DNA from: Chara braunii
Lineage: Eukaryota > Streptophyta > Charophyceae > Charales > Characeae
DNA length: 31,234 bases
Direction of reading: 5' to 3'
Assembly (NCBI GenBank): GCA_003427395.1
Contig: BFEA01000153.1
Coordinates: 1,437,369 to 1,468,602 of the forward strand
Position numbers and translations under genes: made by a program. Shown here one piece after another: positions 18,883-28,816 of the stretch. Each line of letters begins with the position of its first letter. Position 1 is the first letter of the stretch. Under the pieces are notes generated by a model that searched no databases, had not been told where the DNA came from, and saw only the letters and a program-made list of their open reading frames with translations.

Positions 18883-19257
18883 GGGCCTAGTTGCACTACT
18901 CGCCATACATCAAGTTTCGCAAGTAGGCGCCTGGTTGCACTTACTCGCCAATGCAAACTCTGTCAGACAGCTCGCCACACCGTGGACACAAGTTGTGGCG
19001 AGTGTTTTCGATTTCCCTGCCTGTGCACGGCGGTTTGTGGAGGGTGGTCCTCGAACATCTCCACAAAACAACCTTCAGGAGAGTGCACGGCTTCACGAGT
19101 AGACATTAGGTAGACAAAAAATTTTAACTTTTCTGTAGAAGAAATATAGTGGCGAGTAAGTGCAACAAGGCCTCGAGTTCGACACGATTTTCATTTTTTT
19201 CACTCTCCACGCATCCGCCACAAATTGTGACTGATGGCGAGTAGTGCAACTAGGCCC
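18883..19257. mobile_element. MITE M3, 375 bp, TTA target duplication
   Basis: Perfect terminal inverted repeats of 22 bp begin GGGCCTAGTTGCACTACTCG. TTA flanks both sides (18880-18882 and 19258-19260), the classic PIF/Harbinger TWA target. A second, similar pair of inverted ends lies inside at about 18927-18947 and 19150-19175 (GTTGCACTTACTCGCCA), so a related element may be nested in it. There is no coding capacity. Confidence 0.9.
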
Positions 19258-19430
19258 TTATGCAGTCACACATTACCCCTGCCCCCAGCAAAACCACAAA
19301 TCATGTAGTATTTGTAAGCGGCCTGATTGCCGCGGGGTGCAGCAAATTGCGAGGACCTCTAGAAGTCCTAGCAAATTGATTTCCAGATTAATAAAAAAAG
19401 GAGAAAAACTCCATGGGCAATATAACTCAA

Positions 19431-19654
19431 GGCATACTCACACGGGGACCAAAAAGCCCAAAATCCCAAAATTTGAGTCGTTTTTTGGGTCACACTGGGG
19501 TGGCACGGTGACCAAATGCCTCAAACCGTGACCCTTCTGTCAGTGGCCTGCGGGGCCGCGAGTGAACCCTTTTTGAGACCACCTCCGGAGGTGGTCTCAA
19601 ATGACCAAACGCTTTTTTCTTTTTGTGTTCGCGAATTCAAGAAAATCGTAGACG
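19431..19654 (+). repeat. Dispersed repeat, copy 1, with a 28-bp perfect palindrome
   Basis: It shares about 220 bp with the minus strand of 28334-28552. It starts GGCATACTCACAC and ends GAAAATCGTAGACG, where LINE C inserted. A perfect palindrome centred on ACCTCCGGAGGT spans 19573-19600. No protein is encoded; it is probably a non-autonomous DNA element or a fragment of one. Confidence 0.8.
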
Positions 19655-19801
19655 GACATTGGGGGTGCTGGTTCGCGGCGCTAATCTTAGCGCTCGGTTC
19701 TGCCGCTGTCGACCGAGGTTTTCCCGACCGATCTACTCCGCGCATACCCTGCTATCATAGTAGGGATATCGCCATGGCCTAACCTCCTACTCTTCCTCTG
19801 A

Positions 19802-21997
19802 AGGGTAACACGGCATCGCCGAGGGGAGGAAAAACCTGGAGTAGCCATACACCTACCGGGAGTCCTACACGGATTTGATGCTGGCACATGCTCTCGGACT
19901 AAGCGCACGGTGGACACGTGTGTAGATCCTATAGCTATTACATCTCGTAACCGTCCTCGGGCGAGGTACGGTGATGTTTCAACATCAAGCTGGAGAGCAA
20001 AGCGTGGGGGTACAGGGGGATCAGCCCCTAAAAGGGTCAAAGAGGAGGTCATTCGTGCATATGAGGACACCTGGATAAAGGAGAGAGTGTTCGACTCGTC
20101 AATCTCAAGGGGACGGGTAAAGATTGAGTCAGCGCATGTGTTGACCTACATCGCCAAAGATGTTAGGGTTGCAGAATGGATGAAGTTGAAGGAGCTGGAC
20201 AAGGCGCTGTTGAGGAAGAAGTGGCACACCATCGCTTTTAAACCTTGGTTGACCAAGACTGAATTGGAGGAGGAACGGCGAGCTGAGCAGCAGAAGTACT
20301 TTTGGATTCGGTGCATCGATGTTCCAGTTGATGCGTATTGTTATTTGCATTCGGCGGCGACGAGGTCCATTGGCGAAGTGCATCGGGTGTATCCTCCAGA
20401 AAGGGACTCTCGGAAGCCTCAACTAATTAACGTACGCCTTGATATTGTTGCAGAAGCAAGAGACAACATCAAGGACACACTCTCCTTTGTGACCTGTCAG
20501 CAGCAGCTACTTACAGTTGCAGTGGCGACAGTGTTGACGCCCTGGTGTGACAACTGTCGAAGTTTCTTCCATCTGCCGGCAACTTGCCCGCGCAATCGCT
20601 CAAGATTTCGGCAGCGGTCCTCTGGGAGCAATGATAGCCGCTTGGAAGACAGAGACAAGACCTCTCCTCTTGGCGATAGGCGATCTAGGGGCTATAGGAG
20701 GCGATCTCCCTCCCCAGTCCTCTCGGAAACCTCGGCGCAATCATCAGAAGCGGAAGGTTCTAGTGGCACCGGAGACCGAGCTAGTGAGAGAAGTCGCATG
20801 GAAGCCAACGCGGATGTATTGGATGCGGGTAGGCGCAGAGGTCGTGTAAGCCCAGGGATAAGTGAGAAGGACGTCTGAGGAAAAGAGAAAGCATGGAGAC
20901 GCGATGAGGACCGACGTGGGAATGAGAGGAGCAGTGGGAATCGAATGAGAGGGGGAAGCAGTCAGGATGCATGAAGACATCTTTGGGAGGAATCCCCGGG
21001 TCGACCTCAACATAACTCACCTACACGGTCTGGATCACGCCCTCCACCGACCTCGTCTTACAAAGGTCCGCTCCCGCCGCCCGGAAACGGGAAGGACGGT
21101 GCTAGGGAGGAACTTACCAGATCAAACCCGCTTTTTGGCATTCCCAGTAGTGACACGCCCATAGGAATGGTATCACTCGAAGCAGCGGCGGTTCTGGCGA
21201 AGTTAGGCCAGCACAAGGAAGTACCAGGCGACTCGGCACAATCGCAAGGAAGGGAAGATAGGCCTGTACGTGGAGGAGGGGAATCCCCCCTCCCATCCAC
21301 GCTATTAGCATCAACCTCTAGACAGCACAGCAGAACACCAACTAAGATGCGGAAGCTTAGTGAAGATCTGTCAAGAGTAGCCCTCGGGCTAGGGGTGTCA
21401 GAAGCAGAGGAATCCTATCACTCATCTCCGAAGTCGTTACAGGAGAGACCGGGTGAGTTGGTGACTGGGAAAAAGACAACCAGGAGTCGGAAACAGGTCA
21501 CACCAGGTACGAACAGTAGAGAGGACTGGCCTAAGCGAATTCTACCAATCCTGTGCGTACAAACGAAAGAAGGGCTGTTTATATTAGCGTGGCAGGATAT
21601 GACAGATGTCACATGGGTCCCCTCACAAACAATCACCAACCCTCCCACACCGCTAGAGGTTATTAATATAACCAGGTCATTATATGGATCAGATATTGCG
21701 GTGCGTTGCATTCCTGACACCCCTACCCCGAGATTCTTTCCGAAATCTGAAACTGCTTGTGCAAAGATCTTTGCTCCGTTGTTGGATGCCAGGGTTAGTC
21801 ATGAACAGCTAGTGGTGTTGGTAGCCAAAGGGATGGTCCTGTTGCCGGCTGAATGGTTTGTTAGTGAAGGGTCTCAGGACGTTGCACGTGTAGCTGTTAT
21901 TAATGGTATAAACGCGGGCTTTCTGGGGAAACTGAATAGTAAGCTACACAAGTCAAGAGATCTCTTCTCGACTCCTATTCGTCAGTTTCTCACATAG
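19802..21997 (+). pseudogene. LINE C ORF1: DUF4283-like, zinc-knuckle gag-like protein
   Basis: Frame 2 is open from 19802 to the TAG/TGA region at 21997 with only two in-frame TGA codons (20876-20878 and about 20969-20971), giving roughly 700 residues. No ATG starts it; the first in-frame ATG is at 20177. The middle contains KWHTIAFKPWL and YFWIRCIDVPVDAY, the pattern of the DUF4283 region of plant L1 ORF1. CDNCRSFFHLPATC follows, a zinc knuckle of the form C-x2-C-x4-H-x4-C (about 20548-20590), and then an Arg/Ser-rich stretch. The C-terminal third (after 21500) is folded-looking but unrecognised. The protein should bind element RNA. The TGA-only interruptions suggest C-to-T decay. Confidence 0.8.
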
Positions 21998-22085
21998 GAT
22001 TGGTTGTCTGGAACCAAAACGAAAGACCCATCAGGAACTGAAGCCTCTTCCCGAATCCACTCACTGTCGGCATCGACCATGAGGA

Positions 22086-25000
22086 ATGGAAAGAATTAAT
22101 ATAGGGTCGTGGAACGTGAGAGGCCCGGGGGAATACCGGTGGAAGAAGCAACGCAGCAGTATCAAGTCATGGGTCCACAAATACCGAGTGCACATTCTCT
22201 GCATGCAAGAAACAAAGTTAAATGACCGTAAGATAGAGGAACTTGGAGCATGGTGGGACGGGCCCCAACTTTGGTCCCCCGCAGTAGGGTCTAAAGGCGG
22301 AGTGTGTAGCTTGATCCACCGCGACTTGGAGGTAGAGATTGTGGACTGGGATCGGGACATGTGGGGCCGATGGGTCTGGATTATTTTGTGATCCTACGGC
22401 CGTACATGGGCGATTGTATCTGTGTATGGGCCTGCGGAGAAAGAGGATAGGGCTGCTTCTCTGGACCTCCTGAGAGATACCATCCCGCCGACTCACTAAT
22501 CATGGTGGGCGACTGGAATGTCGCCATCGACGATGCTAATCCGATTTTTTCTGAGGCAGAGTTTGGAAAAGAGGTTGAAGCGCTCCTTAACTTATCTTGG
22601 GACCTCGATTTAGTTGATCCTTTTCGATTGATGTATCCCAACGAACCGGGGTACACCTGGTTTTCGTCGCAACTGCTGTCGGGAAGAGCTGTCACCTGCC
22701 GTAGACTGGACTATTTTTTAGTTTCTAGCGATTTCTGGCAGGGGATCTCCGGGGTGACATTGCATTCGAGCTCCATCTCAGACCATAAACCGATCTGTCT
22801 CACTTTGATGATGGGCTCGGCCCCGGAGAAGGACAAGGGCTTTTTCCGCTTTAACAATGCACATCTGAAGGAACCGGGTATTGTTTTATGGGTACGCAGT
22901 CACTATTCTGACTGGCAAAAGGCCAAACCTCTGTTTGACAGCTTGATGGACTGGTGGGATGCAGGCAACCGGTTGGCATCAGGGATGCTGAACGTCCTTT
23001 CAAAATCCCTGGCCTATTATAAGAATCGAGAAGAAGCCGACTGTCAGAGGAAAGTGGAATTTGCAGAACAGAAGTTGGAGCAAGCGAAAGGGAATCGCTT
23101 CGAAATGGAAAGGTGGGGGAAAGAAAGAGCGTATCGTATGATCGAATGGGAGAAGATTCAGACTGCGAAAGAAGAGGAATGGAGGGAAGTGCTAACCACT
23201 AAGAGTATCGTGGTAGGTGACAGATTAACCAGAGAAACCTTTAGACGTCTGCTTCCGAGCACTTCCAAGCAAGGCATGAAAGAGCTCAGATATCCACTCA
23301 ATGCAGAGTTGCCAATCGCACACACGTCCCAACAAATGTGTACGTACGCAAAATTATATTTTCAAGACATCATGACGACACGTAGAGACCCAGCAGAGAT
23401 GGAATCTGGCCAAGCTCATCTTACGGACCTGTGGGAATGTGTGACAGTTAGACTAAGTACCCTAGGACGTCTAGACCTCGAACAACCAATTACGGTGGAA
23501 GAAGTATCGTGCACCTTGCGCCATATGGCAAAAGGAAAGGCTTCGGGCCCGGACGAATTAACACTTGAATTTTACAGTTTCTTCTGGGATCGGTTAAAAG
23601 AGCCGTTAACAGAGATTTTTAACCGGGCGATTGGCTTCTGGAGTCAATCGCCCAGTTAAAAATCTCTGTTAACAATAGCCAAGGTGCACGATTTTTAACC
23701 GGGCGATTGGCTTCTGGAGTNAATNGCNCGGTTAAAAGAGCCGTTAACAGAGATTTTTAACCGGGCGATTGACTCCATAACACTTGAATTTTGACTCAAG
23801 TGTTATGGATTCACTTCGGATATGAGTTATGGAGTCATTTCTCTGATGTACAAGAAAGGGGATAAAGCAGAGATTCGGAACTGGTGGCCGATTGCCTTGT
23901 TAAATGTAGCCTATAAGATTCTAGCCAAAACTTTGGCTAGACGGTTAGGGAGAGATTTACCTACCCTAGTTAGTAATAATTAGGGTGAATTTGTTCAGGG
24001 CCAATCTATTTTTGACAATATTATCAGGGTCGTAGAAGCTCTCGAACTTGTTGAAAGAGATCACCGCCTGATTGCAGTGCTTCTTCTCGATCTGGAGAAA
24101 ACATACGATCGGGTGAATTGGGTTTTCGTTTTAACGACTCTCAGACACTTGGGTTTTGGGCCAAACTTCATCCAATGGGTGATAGCAATGTACACACATT
24201 CAACGGCGTCTGTTGTGGTGAATGGGATGCTCTCTACCCCTTTTGCTCTCTCTCGCTCGCTGCGCCAGGGCTGCCCCCTGGCCCCTCTTCTGTTCGTAAT
24301 TCAGTTGGAGGTTTTACTGAGTAATATCAGAGCTAGACCAGAAATAGAAGGCTTGGCACTGGGCTCGTCAGAATGTAAGGTAAAAGCACTTGCTGACGAT
24401 CTCTTTGCTCTTTGTGCCAATCTGCCCTCATCCCTCGATGCTCTTAAATGGTTGTTGGATGAATATTGTCGCTTCTCAGAAGCGGCAGTCAATTGGAGAA
24501 AATCCGTGTATTTTCTGCCAGCCGACCATACATTGTCTGTCGATTGGGGAATGCAGCGGATCCAACTGGAAGAGTGTGAAAGATTCCTTGGAGTCCTGGT
24601 CTCCCTTCAATCATCCGCAGAGCCACAGGAGGAGGTGCTTATCTCACGGATTACCACTAGACTCAGAACTTGGCATGCAGCGCCACATTTGCCTCTGTTT
24701 GGTCGGGCCTTGGCTGTTAACTTCTCGCTCTTTTCGTTGCTCTGGTTTGTAGGTACGATTAGGCTGTTCTCTGCAAGTTTCTGCAACTTAGTTCGGTCAC
24801 TGGCCACCAAGTTCCTGTGGAAACCAAAGGCCAAGGAAGACGAGGGCTACATAGCCAAGGTCGCATGGGAACTGGTAGCCACACCTAGACAGGAGGGGGG
24901 ACTGGGCCTGTGCGACCCTACTCGTAGAAACCTTGCACTGTTGGCTAAATGGATTGTTAGAGCCATTGAGAATGATTCGGAGGATCACTGGATTCTAATG

Positions 25001-26500
25001 GCCGAGATGATATTAGCGGGGGAGTGGAAACTGAGTAGACCAAGAGATGTATGGTTGTGCCTACAACTGGAGTCGTATCAGAACAAGGTCATCAAGTCTC
25101 AGTTTTGGAAAAGTGTAATCTTTGCATGGAAGAAGGTCAGACCAAATGCATGGCAGGAACCAGTCACTAGAGATGAAGTCCTAAATCAGCCGCTCTTCGA
25201 TGACTCTCTCATATGTAACGAAGAGGGCGGCCGCTTTCGGGCGAACAGAAGGACAGGAGCCTTTGGTGAAGCCTGGATACAGAGGGGTGTGTTGAGGATC
25301 AGTGATCTATGGGACGACACACTAGATACTTGGCTTTCCCCCGCAAAATTGAGATCGAAACTCGGCGCACTCAGGGATGTGGAAACACGTATGTCTGCTC
25401 TCATAAACGCCATTCCGGCCTCGTGGAAGGACCTCCTTTTCTCGGTAACCAGAGCGCCTCCAGGTACCTGGTATGTCCCCAAGTCCCCTTCCTTACAGAT
25501 TAATCTCTGGAGACTGCTGGGGTACAAGGACGATGGCAGGCAACAATGGGAACAGTGGAGCAGAAACGAACTGCACTGGGTACGAGATGAGGAAGTGACC
25601 CAAGCCCCATTACTGGAGGCTTTGAGTCAAACAAGGGTTTTCGAAGAACGAAAGGATGACGGATCCAGGGAAATCACTCCATGGCGACAAGGAAAGCCTG
25701 TTTCAGTGCTGAGAGTAGACCCTAAAGGTTGGGGCTGGAAAGGGTGTGGGGAGGGGGGCGACGTCCTCCCCTTATCCGATTACAGCCCCTCTTTTGGGCT
25801 TCGACACCTGGCACCCCATCGCACTCCACAACAAGTGGCCTGGACCCGCTGGTCGAGATACCTCCTAGTGGGCGATCAGGCCGAATTCACGGAGGCTATC
25901 TTGCGGTTGTGGGAACAGCTGAGCATCCTGGCGTCTCAGAAGGACGCTGCTATCTTATGGCTTTTGTCTCTGTTGGTTACTCCTTCGTCTGTTTGGCTTG
26001 TCAGTAGAGGTATGAATCTGAGTTTATCATGCACAAGATGTACCTGGCCTTTCGAATCCACTACACATTTGTGGTGGGATTGCCCAGCATCCAAAAGGAT
26101 TTGGAAATGGTGGAGTTGGCATTGGAACAATTTCTCAGGTTGGAAGTTTGAGTGGGACAAGGAATGGGTACTTCGAGGCTTTATCCCCAGCAACAGGTCT
26201 GTTAAGTCTGGGTGGGGTTACGTTGCACAGACATGTCGAGCGGTTATAAGGCTGATCATCTGGACTCATAGGAACAGGGCGAGATTTGAGAAGAGAGGCA
26301 TGTCAGATATTGAAACCAAAGCAGTGGTGAAATCCCAGTTACGGCAACGTATTCGTGCAGACTGGGTAAGGAAAGGTTTGAAAAAAGGAAGGGCAGGTAT
26401 TATGTGGTTTCAGAATACGTGGTGTAGGCGACGCCAGTTGGCAGCTGTGGATGGAGGGAAACAACTGATATTCCGTTCATGGCTAGCAGATCAACAGTAA
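22086..26500 (+). pseudogene. LINE C ORF2: AP endonuclease, reverse transcriptase and zf-RVT
   Basis: It starts at ATG with NIGSWNVRG (endonuclease Asn) and QETK (Glu). TGA 22389-22391 and a frameshift between about 22460 and 22500 follow. Frame 2 then has GDWNVAID, RRLDYFLVS and SDHKPI, completing the endonuclease. RT begins KGKASGPDELTLEFYSFFW. A scrambled segment (about 23600-23835) interrupts it, and it resumes at MYKKGDKAEIRNWWPIALL. A TAG (about 23980) replaces the Gln expected before GEFVQG. DLEKTYDRVNW and LADDLFAL carry the catalytic Asp residues. GGLGLCDP leads on to the C-terminal finger CTRC...HLWWDC and KRIWKWW. From 24077 the frame is open for 807 codons. Confidence 0.9.
23600..23835. 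repeat. Scrambled inverted and direct repeats inside LINE C RT
   Basis: AGATTTTTAACCGGGCGATTG occurs repeatedly in direct and inverted orientation, giving a hairpin around GCTTCTGGAGT (about 23635), followed by a copy with three N bases (23731-23743). A second hairpin is built from TCCATAACACTTGA (about 23773-23812). All pieces derive from 23560-23640. This is either a template-switching rearrangement or an assembly error. Confidence 0.8.
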
Positions 26501-26891
26501 CAACCAGGACACTCAGTTTTAATGTCGCAGTAGACAGGCAGGTGGGTGGAGGACTGATATTGGTATGATGGGCAAGAGAGTGTCACTTCCTATGGGCAAC
26601 AGGAAGTTTTCCTTTTCTTGGTGGGTGTAGACCGGTGTTTTGTGTTCAGGTGTTTGAGTGTAGGAACTAGCAAAGGAGCAGAGGGCTCAGTCCAATTCTT
26701 TTTTCAGTCAAGATAGGCATTTTGGTTCAGGCGTTGGGCCTGAGATGGGACCCTCTCTCTTTCCGGCCTCAATTTTCCTAGGAGCAGCTGAGCTTTTATC
26801 CGGGTTGTTTGTGAGGGTTCCCGGCCTCAATTTTCCGTGTTCATTTGAAATAAAGGACCCTCTCTCTTTCCCAAGAAAAAAAAAAATAAAA
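26501..26891 (+). other. LINE C 3' UTR and A-rich tail
   Basis: It holds two copies each of GGACCCTCTCTCTTTCC and CCGGCCTCAATTTTCC (26749-26868), an AATAAA polyadenylation signal about 25 bp before the tail, and the tail itself (26875 onward, interrupted by a T). Confidence 0.85.
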
Positions 26892-26904
26892 AAAATCGTA
26901 GACG

Positions 26905-27167
26905 AATAAGACAGCGCGCGAAACAACTGGAGGGGCGGGAATTGGGGCATTTGTTTTTTTTGAAGCCCGTCTCCTAGTCACACCACCCGCATGCAGAAGA
27001 CCCAGCTCTGTACGCTACATCCACGGCGATTTGTCGTGTGTTGCGGAGGTGTAGCTCCCGCCTCTCCCCACACCTCCGCCGCTCTCCCCACATCTCCGCC
27101 TGTCTCCGCTCCGCCGAAGAGCTCAACCGTTGGGAATGCGTGTGAAATGTATGTGGTTGGTTTCGTG
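26905..27167. other. Non-coding stretch after LINE C
   Basis: This is the right flank of the repeat that LINE C split. It contains a CTCCCCACA/TCTCCGCC-rich block at 27055-27110. No gene is seen. Confidence 0.4.
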
Positions 27168-27464
27168 GGTCTGATGCATTCCCAGTGTCCTATCCACCCG
27201 TTTGTATCCGCCCAGGGGAACAGCGTGGATACATGGAACTATTTGCATGCATCTGCACTGTTTGCCTGGGCTGATGCGAACGGGGTGATTCATCGTGGGG
27301 AATGCATCCGAGCTCGTTTGGAGTTCCGATGCATTCCCCGCGATGAATCACCCCGTTCGCATGAGCCCAGGCAAACAGTGCAGATACATGCAAATCGTCC
27401 CATGTATCCACACTGTTCCCCTGGGCGGATACAAACGGGTGCGGCATAGGGAATGCATCAGGCC
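27168..27464. mobile_element. Foldback element, 297 bp
   Basis: The whole interval is one inverted repeat with arms of about 140 bp around a spacer near 27315. The outer ends are GGTCTGATGCATTCCC and the reverse complement of GGGAATGCATCAGGCC. Blocks such as CCGTTTGTATCCGCCCAGG and CATGTATCCACACTGTTCCC recur in both arms. No protein is encoded. A target duplication was not recognised. Confidence 0.8.
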
Positions 27465-27496
27465 ATGTTCCAGCGGGAAGTTCGCTGTCGTTTTGC

Positions 27497-28030
27497 ACGT
27501 TTCCGTTGTAGCGAAGGCCCACGTTATACTGGCGCGAAAGGAATAAAAAAACAAATTCCATATTTGTTTCTTGTTTTTTTTCCTTCTAATTCCATCTTTT
27601 TTTTTTGGTCCTCTACCGTGTGACCCGCCGCACTTGCCCTGAACCCAAAGTGTCAGGGTCGCGACTTCGTCCTTTCTGGACGAAGTCCGCCCGTGTGACC
27701 ACACGGGGACCAAATGCCTCAAAAGACCCGAACCAAATGCCTCAAATTTTTGAGACTTTTGGTCCCCGTGGGCATACTCACACGGGGGTCAAAAGTGTAA
27801 GAAATTTCAGGCATTTGGTTCGCGTTTTTTGAGGCATTTGGTCCCCGTGTGGTCACACTGGCGGACTTCGCCCAGAAACTTTAAGGACGAAGTCCCTACC
27901 CTGACACTTCGCACTCAGGGCGCGTGCACCCGGTCACACGGGCCAGGATGAAACAAAAAGATTTATTTATTTATTATTTTTTTTTTTCACGCCAGTATAA
28001 CGCATGGGCCTTCCCTACAACGTAAATGTT
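27497..28030. repeat. Concentric inverted repeats (foldback element)
   Basis: Four inverted pairs share nearly one centre (about 27776). The outer arms are 27497-27540 and 27986-28030 (CGTTATACTGGCG block). The long arms are 27615-27732 and 27828-27944 (GTGTGACC ends, AAGTGTCAGGGT, GACTTCGTCC, CACGGGGACCAAATGCCTC). Inner arms lie at about 27729-27748 and 27806-27828 (ACCAAATGCCT). The core hairpin is ACTTTTGGTCCCCGTG with CACGGGGGTCAAAAGT around a 10-base loop. GGGGACCAAATGCCTC also occurs in the dispersed repeat at 19431 and 28334, so the families are related. Confidence 0.85.
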
Positions 28031-28050
28031 TCTGGCCTAACTTCCAGTTG

Positions 28051-28333
28051 TTTGGCAGGCTGTCTTCTTTTTTTTTTATATTATAAAGGCTAATTCTTTA
28101 AGCCCAACCAATTCAATTACCTGTCAAATATGGACAGGGCGGCCTTTCAGGCCTTTTTTTATTGTCATTATGGTATTACGGGGAACCCGTAGCAGCCACA
28201 TCTGTGCTCAAGCCTCCAACGAGGGAACATGCGGGAGCTGCACCCACCAGCAGGTGCAATACCTGCTAGGGGTCAGCCGGTAGCATCAGGACCGAGCTTC
28301 TTGGATGGGCCAGTCACTGTGCCTCCCCTCCGG
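28051..28333. other. Non-coding stretch, no gene recognised
   Basis: AT-rich to 28170, then mixed. AGCAGGTGCAATACCTGCT at 28249-28267 forms a short hairpin. Nothing else is assignable. Confidence 0.4.
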
Positions 28334-28552
28334 TCGTCTACTATTTTCTTCAATTCACAAACGCAAAAAAAAAAAAGAAGCGAAAGGTAATTTGAGACCA
28401 CCTCTGGAGGTGGTCTCAAAAAGGGTCCTCCCCAGGCCGCTGACAAAAGGGTCAACGTTTGAGGCATTTGGGTAGCGGGCCTCTCCAGTGTGACCCGAAA
28501 ACTGACTCAAATTTTGGGATTTAGGTTCTTCTGGTCCTTGTGTGAGTATGCC
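28334..28552 (-). repeat. Dispersed repeat, copy 2
   Basis: On the minus strand it matches 19431-19654 from GGCATACTCACA to GAAAATAGTAGACG. The palindrome of copy 1 is present with one mismatch at the centre (28391-28420). Because copy 2 is not split at the GTAGACG point, it shows the state of copy 1 before LINE C arrived. Confidence 0.8.
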
Positions 28553-28638
28553 CTCAATTCCTTGCGTACTATCAAAGGGACGCTGGGCCCGGTTTCCAGC
28601 AGGTGTTGCTCCCCACCAATAGATGGAGCCTCCCGGAC

Positions 28639-28718
28639 GGTGCTAGATGTGTCTGCTCTTATCAGCACACCTAGCACCTGATCGGGTTGTTTTCCAAAAA
28701 AAAAAAAAAAAAAAAAAG
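28639..28718 (+). other. Hairpin followed by a poly(A) run (retroposed 3' end)
   Basis: GGTGCTAGATGTG pairs with CACACCTAGCACC (28640-28678), and a run of 23 A with a terminal GAA follows at 28696-28718. A stem shortly before a poly(A) suggests the 3' end of a retroposed RNA. Its 5' limit cannot be seen. Confidence 0.5.
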
Positions 28719-28730
28719 AAATGTGGTGAT

Positions 28731-28800
28731 GGCCGGAGTGCCTGGATCATACTACAATGGTTGCCCCTTTATCCCCCCCAAAAAAAAAGAAAAAAAAAGG
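28731..28800 (+). mobile_element. 70-bp retroposed fragment with A-rich tail
   Basis: AAAGAAATGYGGTGAT occurs at 28715-28730 and 28801-28816, with one difference. Between them lie about 48 bp of unrecognised sequence and an A-rich tail (28780-28800). This is the pattern of a severely 5'-truncated retroposition. Confidence 0.65.
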
Positions 28801-28816
28801 AAAGAAATGCGGTGAT

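Larger units (their letters stand above)
19655..26891 (+). mobile_element. LINE C: near full-length L1-type element, 7.2 kb
   Basis: It is bounded by a 13-bp target duplication AAAATCGTAGACG at 19642-19654 and 26892-26904, the right copy fusing with the A-rich tail. The order is a 5' leader of about 150-250 bp, ORF1 (with zinc knuckle), an 88-bp gap, ORF2 (endonuclease, RT, zf-RVT), a 375-bp 3' UTR with an AATAAA signal at about 26849, and poly(A). The complete 5' end and clean target duplication make this the best-preserved LINE here. Stops, one frameshift in the endonuclease and a scrambled palindromic stretch before RT make it inactive. Confidence 0.9.
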
